64,000 nt of DNA. Origin: Lichenostomus cassidix (Eukaryota > Chordata > Aves > Passeriformes > Meliphagidae). Below the pieces are notes generated by a model. That model made no database searches and was not told the origin of the DNA. It saw only the letters and a program-made list of their open reading frames with translations. Numbering within the stretch: the stretch's first letter is position 1; each line of letters begins with the position of its first letter. The stretch covers positions 30,159,944 to 30,223,943 of the forward strand of contig CM039188.1 of assembly GCA_008360975.2 (NCBI GenBank), read 5' to 3'. The position numbers and the translations under genes are program-made. Of the stretch, positions 51,613-64,000 are shown piece by piece.

Positions 51613-53480
51613 CAAAAAAAGCCACTTAAAAAGAAAAGTCAGCATCTCTGGGAATCTCCCAACGACTTGGGTATGACCTTTCACAGGAGAAAAGTCAAAC
51701 TGGTCTGTTCAGAGCACTAAAGACAGACCTCAGGCTCAGACACTCCATTACAGCTTATTCTGAAAGAATATTGTTCCAAAACTCCTAATAAATAGGTTCC
51801 ACAGAAATACTGACAAAGCCATAATTATAGTGGCAAGTGCAGGTGATTCTATAATAAACCATATTTCTTCCCCGTGAAGATTATTAATTTACTTTTTTGA
51901 AATGTTCATTGCTGAGCCTAAGATTGGGTTTTTGAATTGTGTTCAGAGGCAATTTATACAGGAGTAAAAATACACTCCATCCTAAACGTACAGAACACTA
52001 ATTTAAAATGATCTATTTGCCATAATATACATTCAACCCCCTAGTGAAAAGTTCAGAAGCTTCTCCTCCTTCACACACAGCTCCATCAGGCTATTCTTGG
52101 GCACTGGGAGCCCTGGCATACATTTCAGATTAATTGTGAGGCTTCTATTTCAATTTTTTACAGCAAAAAGGTTTGGGTTAGATAGATGGGTTATAGTGCA
52201 GATATGCCAGTAAGTCTGAGTCTCCTATGGTGCAGATTCAAAAGCATCATCATGAGGGCAGTTTCATTTATCAAAATATCAAGCAGTGCTAATGCTGAAC
52301 TACATATGATTATTTCCAGAAATTCTTAAATTTGTAGGAGAACTCGTACCCATTTGCAAGCACCTGCCTATGAAGCTCAATAGTACCCTGAAAATCAAAA
52401 CCATTTTCTTCTGTTCCTCTTATATCTTTTAGTGTTAGAAATTGAACCCCACTCTTTTTTTTTTTTTGTACTTACAGAGTTTTTTTTGAGTAAAAAAAAG
52501 AAAATAAAAAAGATCATACAGGACTGTTTTGGGTATAAGATATGATCCCATCACACCACATCTACATCTGCAACTGTGCGAGGTGCTAGCCACAAGTTAG
52601 ATAACTTTATTGACAAAAAACTCTATGGAAATCCAAAGCTCTTAAAAGTTTAAGAAGTCCAAAAGTGGGTTTGGTTACTTAGGAGCATTTCTTAATTATT
52701 AGGATATCTTATTTCCTGAAGCAGCATCCCATAACAGTGTGTAAAATATACCACTTTTTGGAGATGCACATCTTATACACGTAAAGCCTGACATTGGGAA
52801 CTTCCAGTTACAGTTGTTTGGTTTGAAGGAGGTTGTTTTTAAGCTTCTTGCTCAGCAAAGTAACTCTTAGACATAATTTTACAGATAACATCTATTTGAA
52901 TTTTCAGTAGTGTTTTGTATTTTGATCCCTGTGCATCCAAGTATTTGGTAAAGTACCTTTGCCAGTAAAAAAAAAAATCCTGTACATTACTAAATGGGTG
53001 TGTTCAGGAAGAACTGTTTGCTGAGATATGATAGTCATCTGGGAAATACATGCCATAAACAGCTGCCCAGAAAAAGTCCATGTCTCTGGTAGCACACCAA
53101 GCTCCCTCTGAAGTTAATGCTTTGCTGGTTAGAAAGCCCAGCAAGGAAGCCTGGGAGATATCACTGTGGCTCAAAGAACATGGGCAGGTTTTAGCAATCC
53201 ATAATCACAACAGGGAAAAAAAAACCCAACAAACACATTTTAAGCATCTTCCATTTGAAATAAATTTTAAAAGCTGAAACTGTGATATGCTAAAAAAAAA
53301 AAAAAATCCCAGTTTTGTTCAGCAGCTTGTTTCTTGCTGCTGCTTCCTCATGGGTGATTTTACCAATCCCTCTGTGGCCATTTTGGATTCAAATTATTCT
53401 ATGTAAAATGTGAACTGTGCCCGCTGACTTTGAAATTGCTGGGTCATTTATTCTCCAGGCAGTCTGAAGAAAGGACAATA

Positions 53481-53535
53481 CTCAGCCTTTCCACCAACAC
53501 TCAGCCTTTCCACCAACACTCAGCCTTTCCACCAG
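53481..53535. repeat. 19-bp unit repeated about three times
   Basis: Nearly three tandem copies of CTCAGCCTTTCCACCAACA, the third cut short at CACCAG. Copies are identical where complete. It lies inside a chance open frame at 53430-53801. Confidence 0.95.
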
Positions 53536-55454
53536 CTCAGCTTGTTCTCACACAGAGCTGCTGCCTTACTCCTTTAAGCAGTGGTGCTGCAACCACTCAG
53601 CTGAGGATCACCTGCACATTTAATTCACTGGCAGCAGCACCTCAACAAGCTTTATCTGGCCTGCCTGAAATCAAACATGATGTTCCCACTTCTTTATTAT
53701 TAATCAAACAGAAATATTCAATTAACTTTCCCCTTATAATTAAACTTTCACTTCATGTAATATGCCATTTGTGCAGAATCTGCAGTTGCAATCATTACTA
53801 GAGAAAAGAAATGTCAACTTCAAAGTTACTAACTCCTACAAGTTAGAAATTCTGTCTTAGCAGATGATGGTTATGGGTTGTAGACTCTTAAAATAATTTA
53901 AATTCAATTAAGCACATAGTCTTTTCCTGTATCAGGTGATGATGAAACAGATTATTTGAAGCATTTAAACCAAAAGATATTAAAAATGCATAAACATATA
54001 GAAAGACTGAAAAAAGATAGGCAGAAATGCCTAAGCATATGAAGCTCATAAAGAATAATGAGTACAGAACTTGTACAAAATTACTATTAAAATTCACTGA
54101 GTTTTATCTTTAATTCACTTTGACTATCTCTAGAAATCAGTTCATCCATGTACATTCTAACCTGCAGTCAAGAATAACAAGGCACATGCTCTTATTATAA
54201 AAAATTATACCTATAACCAAGCTATCATTAGTAATGTAGCAGAACATAATTTGTTTTATGATATGTATTCAATGCCTCCAAAACTATTACCCAAAGGTCC
54301 TTGCTCTTGGGATTTAGCAATGAACTTCATAAAGTATTGCATATCTTAACAGAAATTTACAAATTAATGCAGCTTTGTCATTAATTTGCGGTTGGATTTA
54401 TTGTTAATAACCTGAACAATTCACAGTAATCAAAGAGATGTCAGTTTTTACAGGACAGAGCTCCTAACTCACATCCCTGCCAGCACTGGGTGCTTGACAC
54501 ACACAAGAACAGGCAGAGGATGCTGCAGGAGCACCAGGGATGATGAACTAGTAGGGCTAAGTCAAGGAACTATGAAATGTATGCATAAAACCCCACAGAT
54601 ATTTAGGAAACTCTAAACAGCCTGTTACAACCTCCCATATCCTAGAAAACAAACAAACAAAAAATATCAGTTGCCTGGTGCATCAGGATACAGTCAATGG
54701 TTTTAGGTCAAATACATGACTTTTCTCAGCAGTGATTCAGTCAAGGAGACTTGATCTTTTCTTATACCCTGGACTGACAGGGCAAGGCAGGTGTAACCCA
54801 GGTAAAATTTCAGTTAATTAGGAAGCAATCTAAAAATTGACCCCTTCTGCCCACTGCAGAATAATGAGACTTTCTGTAGCTTGCCAATGCTGCCATTTAT
54901 ATCAGACATATAATGTTAAATAAATCCCACTTCCTTGATTTAAACTGAATCAATTCTGCATCACTAAGTAACATCTGCCTTCAGCACGGAGGGGTTCCTA
55001 AGAAATACACAAGAACAATTTAAATAGGTTGGTCAAGAACAAAATACAGGTAAGATGCTCAAGTAAAAGAAAGAAACAGGAAAATTGATTTGGCAGCAGA
55101 CGGAGAGAAAGCTGAGATCAATCAATGCAAAGCAGTGCTTGAAAGGAGAGCCAGTGAGAGAGAGAAAGGAACACAAAGGGCTGGATTGCCAAGGGCAGAG
55201 AATGGAAAACCTGGAACTGTCTAATGGCCTCTCATCAGGGCTGATGGCAGAATTCATGAACCCATCACTCCCAGCAGGGGCAGCTTGGAAATGCCACCCA
55301 GGAACTGAGGTGCAGCTGGAAACAGAGAGAAGTGAGGGGCTGGAGAGGCTGACTGAGCACAGACAGTGGGAATATGAAACCTACAGACTCATGGATTAGC
55401 AATGCACAGTCAGTCATGTACAGAAATGGGGTTGGGTTGGGACCCCCAGAATTA

Positions 55455-55530
55455 CATTTATTCATCCACATTATTATCCATTTATTATCCATTATACATT
55501 TATTATCCATCACACATTCATTTCGATCCC
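55455..55530. repeat. Imperfect ATTTATTATCCAT repeat
   Basis: Several imperfect units of TTTATTATCCAT with interspersed CACATT or ATACA. Low-complexity AT-rich tract in the giant intron. Confidence 0.8.
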
Positions 55531-58500
55531 TTGGGAGAAATGCAGAGACAAGCAGAAGAAAACTTGAGGAATGTTTGTAACCTTGACACTTCTACTACTC
55601 CAAATTCCATTTCATAAAATCTGGGTAAGAAGTATTAACATTTTGATGGGAGATGGGACAGGAGGAATAACTGGATGGTTGTGACCCAGAAACTTCATTA
55701 TTTTAAGAAACCAGTCTAAGAAACTGACACACTTTGCTAAGCTTTTTAATTTCAGCAGGAAGGATAAAATAGGTGAAATTACTATAAAACACTTTGGAAA
55801 ATTGTCAATTGCTTTTAGCCCATTACATGAAAAAAACATAAAAAAAGGAAAAAAGGAAGGAAACGACTGACCCCCAATATCATAGAAATATGTAAATAAA
55901 AAGCTGGTAGGAAAAAAAAAAAGAAGACTGTCACATGATAAAAATCCATTACCAAAATAATGAGAACTATAATTATTTCTCAGGTGTACTGTTTTCAGAT
56001 TTAGCTGGAATTGCACAGAATTACTAAGTCATCACATGAAATAGATAACCAACCTCCTCTGGGGAATTTCCACAATAGTCCAGGTAGCCAGATTCATTTA
56101 CAGCTTTAATTACTACAAAGAGGCATTTGCAGCTAAAATGTTGCAAACTATCTAATGAAGAACATGATATGCATTCAGGTAAAATAGCTAAAAGGTAATT
56201 AACAAAAAATTCTTCCTTTGCGAAAACCCTCAAATCCTGTGGAACTGAGAGCCTGGAGAAATTCACTGAAATAAGGGAAGCCTGAGCTTTCAAGCTTTTC
56301 AGAAGGGAGAAGTATCCATGACACAGGGCAGATGAATCTGCCCCTTTTTCTTCAGAGCAGCCCTGCAGCAATGCCCTCACCTGCCCAGGTTATAAAGCAG
56401 GATTCAGCACACTTAAAAGCACTAAACCTTCACCAAGGCAGACTTATTTGAGCTGCTTATACATATTTAACAAATCCACGTGTGATGTTCAGCCTGGTAA
56501 GACTGATAATCATTTGTACATTAGCAGCTTTGATATTTTGATTTTGTTCAGTTACAAATAATCTGATTTTCAAGTAAATAATCAAAATTTATTTATGACG
56601 AAGACCAATGTTAATTAAAATGAAGAGCAGCACAGAGACATCTTGATTAATTGTATTTATTTATTCCATTTTATCAACACCTGCTTTTGGGAGTGAGAAC
56701 AGATTCCTCCAGGAACCTGATGTATCACACTAATGCAAGCTTTTCATTATAAAACTTATTGTGGTTTAAAGTTCGTATATATTGAGCATTACATGCTGTT
56801 TCTGTTGAACAGCTAACTTAAAGAATTGCATGGAGAAGCATTTTTTCCTTTCCAGTTCTGGCAAAATATCTCTAGAATTTTAACTCTGACGACCTAAACT
56901 TGTTGCTGGTTGATAAGCCGAGCATTTTCAAATTAAGATTTCATTTAAGATTCTTTGTTCTGTAATAAGATTCCAGCAGCCTGGAAATGAAAGCAACAAC
57001 TGCCTTGTGACCGTACTTCTAATGAAAAACATTTAATAGAATTTTTCTGCTACAGCTACCAATGTTATCCTAGTACACAAGCTCTTCAGTGACTCATTGT
57101 TATGTGAGACAAGTCTCCAGTGCACAGGAAATGTGGACTACAAAGTGCTCTGCATGGAAACACTCACAGCCTCTGCTCTCTCCAGAACTCCCACACACAG
57201 TCCATGGGTGGTGTGGACTGGCTGGAATTTAGGAATCCAACAGCCCTCCAAGATTTGCTATCACATTGGGAGAAAACAGCTTATAAACAGGGCCCTTGCC
57301 ATTTAAAACTAATTATGTTCACCTCGTACAGTAATTTATAACCTGCAAGCTGTCTCTAAATGTTTTTATGGCAGATTGAGTATTGCAGACATACTCAAAC
57401 CTGATATGGCAGCAGTTAGCTATTCCTCTTTGACTTCCTTCAAATTCCCCTTTGTCTATTGAGCTTCCCCCCAAGAACATTTAATCTCAGAATGATTCTC
57501 ATCAACTAAGAATAAATAATGGTTTTAAAGTCTTTATTTCACTCTCGTGTGTTGCATGTGGAAACCTTGATCCATTGCCACTGAATCCAGTCAATGCAGA
57601 CAAAGGAATCAAGAGCCAGCTCTTAACCACTTCATTTCTTAAGTGCTTAGAAGCTAAATAGTCTGAAACAGCCCTGAAATGATCCCAGATGTCAATGACA
57701 TCATCACAGCATGGAATAGATAAGGTACTGAGAATAATGATCTCTGCTCTAGTCAAGGATATTTGTATCCTATTTTAGCCTGAAAAACAGAGTCCACTGT
57801 CCACAGCAGATTATGCAGGTACTAATTTAAAAAGGAAATACCAGACAAATTGCAATTTTTGCTGCCAAAAAAGAAAACTTGTCTATATGAGCATTAAAGA
57901 AATACAGACAACTGAGCAGTGAAATGCAGAAGGGATTCTCTCTGTGGCATTTTCTTTTCCCAATACACACTGGTTTCCTCCAATGGAGAGCTTTGAAATG
58001 AGTTACCAACTTTAGAAGTTTAGTACACTGATTATTATAAAATTTATAACATTTTGCTCATGAATTTCCCCAGTCCTGTGTCATCTGCATTGTCTACCCT
58101 CTTCAGAGGTGCTCTGCACACAAGAGCTGAGATGTGGAATGTGTTCCACATTCTATAAAGCACCTGCAGATATTACATATAACAATGGACACTACACATA
58201 AAGAGGCTCTAAGTACCCATGAGCTAGTTCAGAGGATAATGTAAAAATCTTTTCTGCATCGTGGGGTTGATGATCAAAACTGGGAATAGTGGTGAAAAGA
58301 GTAAAGGCTTTGCCAACTTGAAATCTTGACCAAGTGCAAGCTGCATTCACACACCAACAGTTAAAACCCACTGCACCCATCCTTTTCTACTGACATCTTT
58401 CTTCTTTCAGCCTCTCTTTATTTATGTATGTATGTGCATTCAAAATCTGCAACTTCCCAGCTAATAGCCTGTCTGCTAACACCTCCTGTACGACATTTGA

Positions 58501-61500
58501 AATTCTGCCAGTTAAGTACAAAACAACCCCACAATGTAACTGCAGAGCAAAAACAAAACAAGATCTGAGAATACTACAGAAAAAATTGCTATTATGAGCA
58601 TATAAATTTAAAAATTCTGTTTGAGTAAAACCACAAAGGTCTCTTCAAGGCCCTGCCTAATGTCATCAAATCCTTGAAACACCCTCGCTTTGGTGCTGAA
58701 GGAATCTTTTTGTTAATCTTACCGAAGCCAGAATCAGAATCCTTAAAAATCAGCCACCCTAAAGGCTCTTCTACTGTCCTGAGCAGTGACCAGACACCAG
58801 CAGCTTCCCTCTCAAACCCAAACATGTCAGGTCAGGCTGGCAGCAGGGACAGGCTGTGTGGTGTGTGACCATGACAGACAGATAACTATCCCAGCTGGAA
58901 TTCTGTCCAGCACGGTCCCCTCTGTGAAATAAATCACAGAGGACCTGATGCACTGGCATTGAGGTTTTGTCTTCACAAATCCTGGGCACAAATTAGAGCA
59001 GCCTTCATATTCAAAGCTCTCAAAGTCAAATGATCACCTTGCTGAAAGAGATGGAAATTTGCCTGAGTAAGATCAAGATTTCGGTAAAGCAGAGCTCTTA
59101 CCTCTTCCAACTTCTTCAGCTTGCAATACTGACATTAGTGGAGATTAGAAGTGCCCATGGTAAGTGACACTGACATTAATGGACATTATAAAGCTGAGAG
59201 TTTCCTAATTCTCACTATATAAAAATTGTACAAAATCTCATTTGCCAGTCAAAATACCTGAATTTCTTTTTTAGAGCACAACACAAAACACCCTTCTCCA
59301 AATTGAGCTTCCAGAACAGTTTAATTAAGCGAGGATGCAGGAAAAAAGCAGTAATTTATTTTTGGGCAATAAAGTTTGGTTTGTTTCTCATACATATGAC
59401 ATAAATGTATTTAACTTTTCTTTTTTCCAATCTACACATCAAATGCATCTCCTTCAGAGCAACCTTTCTTATCCCAAGGTATCGTCCTCTAAAAATTACA
59501 GCTTGAAGCAATTAGGGTTATTTTAAAAGGAACAACAGCATTCAAGTGTTTTCTGGGCAGATTCTGGATAGGAGGATTCTGGGCATAATCCATTGAGGAC
59601 AGAATCCACAAAAGGAATTTATGCTTCAGCTTCCTACTTCTTCCTCCTTAAAATACCCTCACACTTGTCCATCTCAAAATGGCTGTGATGCAGGAGAACC
59701 AAAGATTTGCACTCAAATGCATGAACTTGGAAAAGGCAAATAGTTTACCTGTGCTGTCATAGTTAGATGTCCACCAGAAATTCTTATAAGCAGTTAAAAT
59801 GTGTTGCCTCAGGCTATAAAAACATGTTGTTCACAGATGAAAATTTAAGAGAGCGCTCGTAAAAAATGGAGTTGTAACATTTTATTTGAAAAAGGAGCTC
59901 CTTCCTATGGACAGCATTTGTCAGGTATGTCCCTGCAACCTATTTGCTGGAGAGCAGGGGAAAAGAATCCTTACAAGTATTCAGAGGTTCTGAGGAAATT
60001 TCAGTCAAAGCATCAGTTTTCATCCTTTCCCACTGCAGTCACCCTCCCAGGAGAGCTGATGTCAGTAAGAGCTCTGGGTGAACAGCACTGATGGGTCTGG
60101 TCAGGGTTTCTCCACCTCTGAAGGGGAATGTGAGGAATGCATCAACCTGAACACCTTGCCCAACCTGCATACAGCCGAGCCAGGCAGTCAGAGCTCCCCA
60201 AAATAATGACATTTCCATCCCTGACCCATAAATTCACAGAGCTGTGCTTTCCTGCAGCCTGTGCACAATGCCAGGCTAGAACACCCTTTTCCCCAGGGCC
60301 ATAAGGAAAAGGGAATTATCCCACTGGGCTTAAAGGGATGTTAGGCACATGGGGAAGTTGGGCTCTGCCCTTGGAAACAAGGCAGGCAAGTGGCAGCAAG
60401 GCGAGCAGGAGTGAAAACAGCGTGGGAGGAAGGGGTGCTGTGTGAGCTCAGAGCTCAGACACCCAGCAGAGATCCCCTCTGACTGCACCCTGCTCCTGCC
60501 AGACTAGCAAGCCTCTGTGCCAGAAGACTGAGCTATTGCAGAGCAGCTGTGTGTGGGCTGCAGACACTAGTCACAACAGAAGAGAAAAAAAAAATTGGTG
60601 GTTTTTTTTTTTTTTAGAGTTTGCTTAGCATTTGCCAAACAAAATGAGTGCCATAGCAACATGTGTATTCTGTTGAACAAATATCTGTGTAAATAGCACA
60701 GACATAAAGGTGTAATTAGTCTATGCTGGTTTAAAAACAAATCGGTACATTTCATTGTGTATCCTTTTTTCTTCTAATTTTGGTGTTTATCAAACACCTT
60801 TTAGGACTACATTTCTCTGGAATTAGGGAGAAAGAAGCAGAGGGCTGGAGAGCAGTATTTGCTGTGCTCCTAGGAACTCAGTCATGTGGAATTCTCCCTC
60901 ACCAACTAGTTTTGGTTTCATAGCCAAAGGAAACATAAAAGCTACCAAATGCCCATTGGGAATATTTCTTCAACACACATTTTCATTCAGCAAGACCCAA
61001 CAAGGCTGAGGAGCTGCAATGTTTTCTCATTTCAGTTGTATATTCCAAGAGCTGGCTGTGCTCAGGGCTCCCTGATTCTCACATCAGCCCCTCAGTAAGG
61101 CTTCTCCCCACCCTGAATATCTGCCTGCTTCTATTTCCAGGCAAATAATAAAATCCCAAACAACTAAATCCCTAACAAAACAAAAAGCTTGACTGCACGC
61201 CTTTTGGATGGATTACCTGGAGTGCCTTAGAATGTGAATGTTTTAGCAAGAAATCAGTGTTTATACTTTTTTCCAATTAAGGAAAAATAAAAATAAGAAT
61301 TGCAGATCTCAAACTGAAAAACTCTCCCAGCTCTAAAGCCCCCTCTTTTTCATTCTGACCAGCTTAATTCTGCTAATTTTCACTACTAATTCTCCTCTGG
61401 TTGTCATTACAGCTCACTTTGTGGCAAGAACAAGAGGACTAGAGGATTCTTCCAAATATATGATTTTGATGAATATAAAAAGAGAATACAAGCACCACCT

Positions 61501-64000
61501 CCTCACTCTTGAAAATGGTGAAAAATATTTGTGAATTTTTATTGTATTAAAATCGCATAGAAAAATAATTACCCTTATCAGATCTGCTGTCCAGAACTTG
61601 GATGTCTCCAAAGATTCCCTAATTTCCTTATGGGAAAGCAATTAAACTAAACAATTAACAATTTACTGGAATCTCTATCTGTTCTTGCAACTCCTTTCTG
61701 TTCAAAGTAGTGCCACAATTTATTCTAAATGTCACCACAATCAATTAGAGGTAGTTTTTACCCATCTATTTCTTAGTGAAAGAAATGGGCAAAATTCTCA
61801 AAATATCTTTTTTGCTTGCTTTGTTATTAAAAGGTAAGGTACTAAGAACCTAAGAAATATACTATTTAAGTCAAAAGAGGTTAACTGTAAAAGGACACAA
61901 AGGTAACACCATCTGTGGGAAGCTCTGCAAGAAGTAAGAAGTACCATGCAGACATGGATTTACTACAAATGCTTCCCTGCATTCCTATTCAGGAATAATT
62001 AGAAGCTGAAAGTTCCATGTACATTTGGGAATTCTATCCTTCCTTTCACAGACATAATCTTCAACCAATACCTAACTTAGTGATAGCATGTTAACAATTT
62101 CCAAATAAAGATGTTTTCGAACCCATACACTCAGCTTGACTAGTTCAATCTGCAGAGCACAAAGAAAATTCCAGGATATCATAACAGTATATATTCCAGA
62201 CAAGACTTAAAGGTTTTTTCATATTTAGAGAAAAGGAAAGTAAAATTAAGTACACTAAATCCAACTTACATTTTGTTTATGGGTTCTTTAAAAAATATTC
62301 TTATTCTCATTAAATGTACATTTAAACTGTTAGAACAATATTTTAAGTGAGATATGGCAACATAAGAGAACTTCATACTCTTTTCTCTTGGTTTTGTAAT
62401 TTAAGACTTGGAATTTCTTTTTACATTTTGCATTATTTTGTGGCTGAATAAGCATCATCAGTGTGCTCCTGAATGACTGTGATCTCTGACAGCTTTATAT
62501 ATTCTGTACAGTCGTGGTTAAGATCTCTGTGGGTCTAATTATTGTGTTTGATTTGTAGGGTGTGCAATACAGTGCCTGATACAGCAAAAACGTAAAATGC
62601 TGAATCACTTAAATGTTCATATTTCCATCCCCTATTTGCCTGTTTCACCATCCTACTCCTGCTCTTTGCAGACAATAAAACACTGTAAAACTGAGCAACT
62701 GGATCCAGGGATGGAAACTGCAATATTCCCTCTCTTCAGTTTTCTTTTTGGCCTTTCTCCCTTCCTGTCAAAGGGGCTGGATTCCCAAAGGGAAAATTCC
62801 TATGTGCAGGGACATGATTAATTCTTCTTCAACCAGGAATAAAGTGAGATCTTACATAAAACATTTTATGTGTGAATCAGTCTGAGGTCTTACATAAGAA
62901 GGGAAGGGAGAAAAAATGAATTTCTGCTGTAAACGACAAGCACATTTCAAACACCAGGGTCCTTGTTTGTTTATTAGAGCTAAAAGAAAGATAAATCAAG
63001 ATAAATCAGCCACAGAAGGGTACTTGGTAGGTTCTTGTGCTTTGTAGCAACACAATGGTGAATTATTTAGAAATCGCAAAAACTGAGGAAAAACCTTACA
63101 GGTTTCTCTTGTATTCACTCCATGATTCACTCTGAAGTCACCCCAAGTAGGAGGAGATACACCAAACACAGGTAAAGTCTTCCCCCTCACTCCTTACCCA
63201 AAACCCAGCTTTGAAAGGGTTTTCTTTTTGCTCCATGCACCATGACTGATTTGAACTTGAGGAAATAAACAACAAACTGGTGCTACCTACATGAACTTAT
63301 TCAGTTGTAGTTACACAATATTTCTCTTTTGGTATAAAGGAGTTCTCAGAAAGCCTGATTGCAAAATCATAAAGATCTTGGCTGTGTGCTTCAGGATATC
63401 ATATAATCTTCAATCAAATGCAAATTCCTGATTTATATAATGTATTAACTGGCTTAATTTAAATAATTATAAATAAGAGACATGCAGTTTTATTGGTGTA
63501 GAACAATTCAGAGAGCATGTTCCACAGATACCTAAAGATCCTAATTTTATATTCTGTACTCCTTAAGGAGTATTCTTCCAACCCTTACACATTTATTGAT
63601 CCTCCACACTTTCAGAGACAGGAGAACATTCAAAAGTAACAAGATCTTTTTGCTTCCTCTGTTATTTGGAACTGAGAAATGCGTCTTCCTCTCTATGTAA
63701 GCAGCTACTACAAACATGCAATGAGGAATCATTGATGGGTGAGGGGGAAAAATCAAAAGATGTATAAATGGACAAAAAGTCTGCAGGTGATTTTGCAATG
63801 TAGTAACATTCCAAAGTTACAGCATTGGCCAAAAGAGCCCCAGAATGGCTTCAGAGTGAGTCAGCTGTTCCAGCTATAGTCTTCTTCACCTAATCCTGAC
63901 TGCACTTATGCTGCCCTAGATCTCTAGATCCTAATTTTTGCCACAGAACTATGACTGGTAGCTTTTCCAACCTATTTAATGGTGGCTCTTCTTGAACCAA

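Larger units (their letters stand above)
29256..64000 (-). other. Large DPP10 upstream intron, partial (at least 34.7 kb)
   Basis: No exon matching the preceding DPP10 segment (mammalian form ...SVSPDLKYVLLAYDVKQ, from memory) was found on the minus strand up to the right edge. The stretch is therefore best read as one giant intron, in keeping with the megabase size of DPP10 in mammals. Recognised contents are listed separately: an A/C-rich tract, a G13 run, microsatellites, two tandem duplications and three CR1 remnants. The longest open frames (38854-39243, 55612-56016, 55085-55399) have no recognisable domains. I read this by eye, so a short upstream exon could have been missed. Confidence 0.75.

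Noticed and set aside
52364..52387. 24-nt candidate exon (GTIELHRQ) with TTTTCAG acceptor on the minus strand
   Set aside because: Donor GTGCTT is weak and the peptide has no counterpart in DPP10; typical pseudo-exon.
55085..55399. 104-codon plus-strand frame with charged, Glu-rich peptide
   Set aside because: Not recognised, no promoter or splice context, purine-rich base composition explains it. Could be part of an unannotated non-coding transcript, but nothing supports that.
55612..56016. 134-codon minus-strand frame
   Set aside because: Phe- and Ser-rich peptide from A-rich plus-strand sequence; no recognisable protein. The apparent hydrophobic runs come from poly-T.

Overview
This is nuclear DNA from a sauropsid, most likely a bird. 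It is AT-rich and poor in CpG, and has no long uninterrupted coding frames. It carries fragments of CR1-type LINE retrotransposons, the dominant interspersed repeat of birds and other reptiles. The species cannot be fixed from the sequence.

The only gene I can support is DPP10 (inactive dipeptidyl peptidase 10, also DPPY or DPRP3), read on the minus strand. Eight consecutive coding exons lie between positions 480 and 29255. In transcript order they are 29255-29203, 29102-29021, 13887-13767, 10944-10790, 8235-8138, 3928-3805, 1714-1676 and 587-480. They total 780 nt and join in one open frame of 260 codons with GT-AG splice sites throughout. The product is a middle part of the extracellular beta-propeller, roughly residues 150-410 of a protein of about 790-800 residues (numbering from memory of the mammalian protein). 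The cytoplasmic tail, membrane segment, first propeller blade and the whole alpha/beta-hydrolase domain are outside the window. DPP10 is a catalytically dead relative of DPP4 that acts as an auxiliary subunit of neuronal Kv4 potassium channels.

Layout: 1-479 is the intron downstream of the last exon seen. From 480 to 13887 there are six exons separated by introns of about 1.1-4.2 kb. From 13888 to 29020 is a 15.1-kb intron with one CR1 fragment, an eight-copy 37-bp minisatellite and a POU-type palindrome. From 29021 to 29255 two exons flank an intron of exactly 100 bp. From 29256 to 64000 is at least 34.7 kb of a very large upstream intron, holding microsatellites, a perfect 37-bp tandem duplication and antisense remnants of old CR1 LINEs, the largest about 1.1 kb near 44.9-46.0 kb.

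I found no tRNA, rRNA, CRISPR array, intact transposon, retroviral gene, second protein-coding gene or promoter, and no evidence for an undescribed biological system. The points most worth a second look are the split double-glutamate codon, the 39-nt symmetric exon, the 100-bp intron between two giant ones, the ancient CR1 copies and the POU-dimer palindrome.
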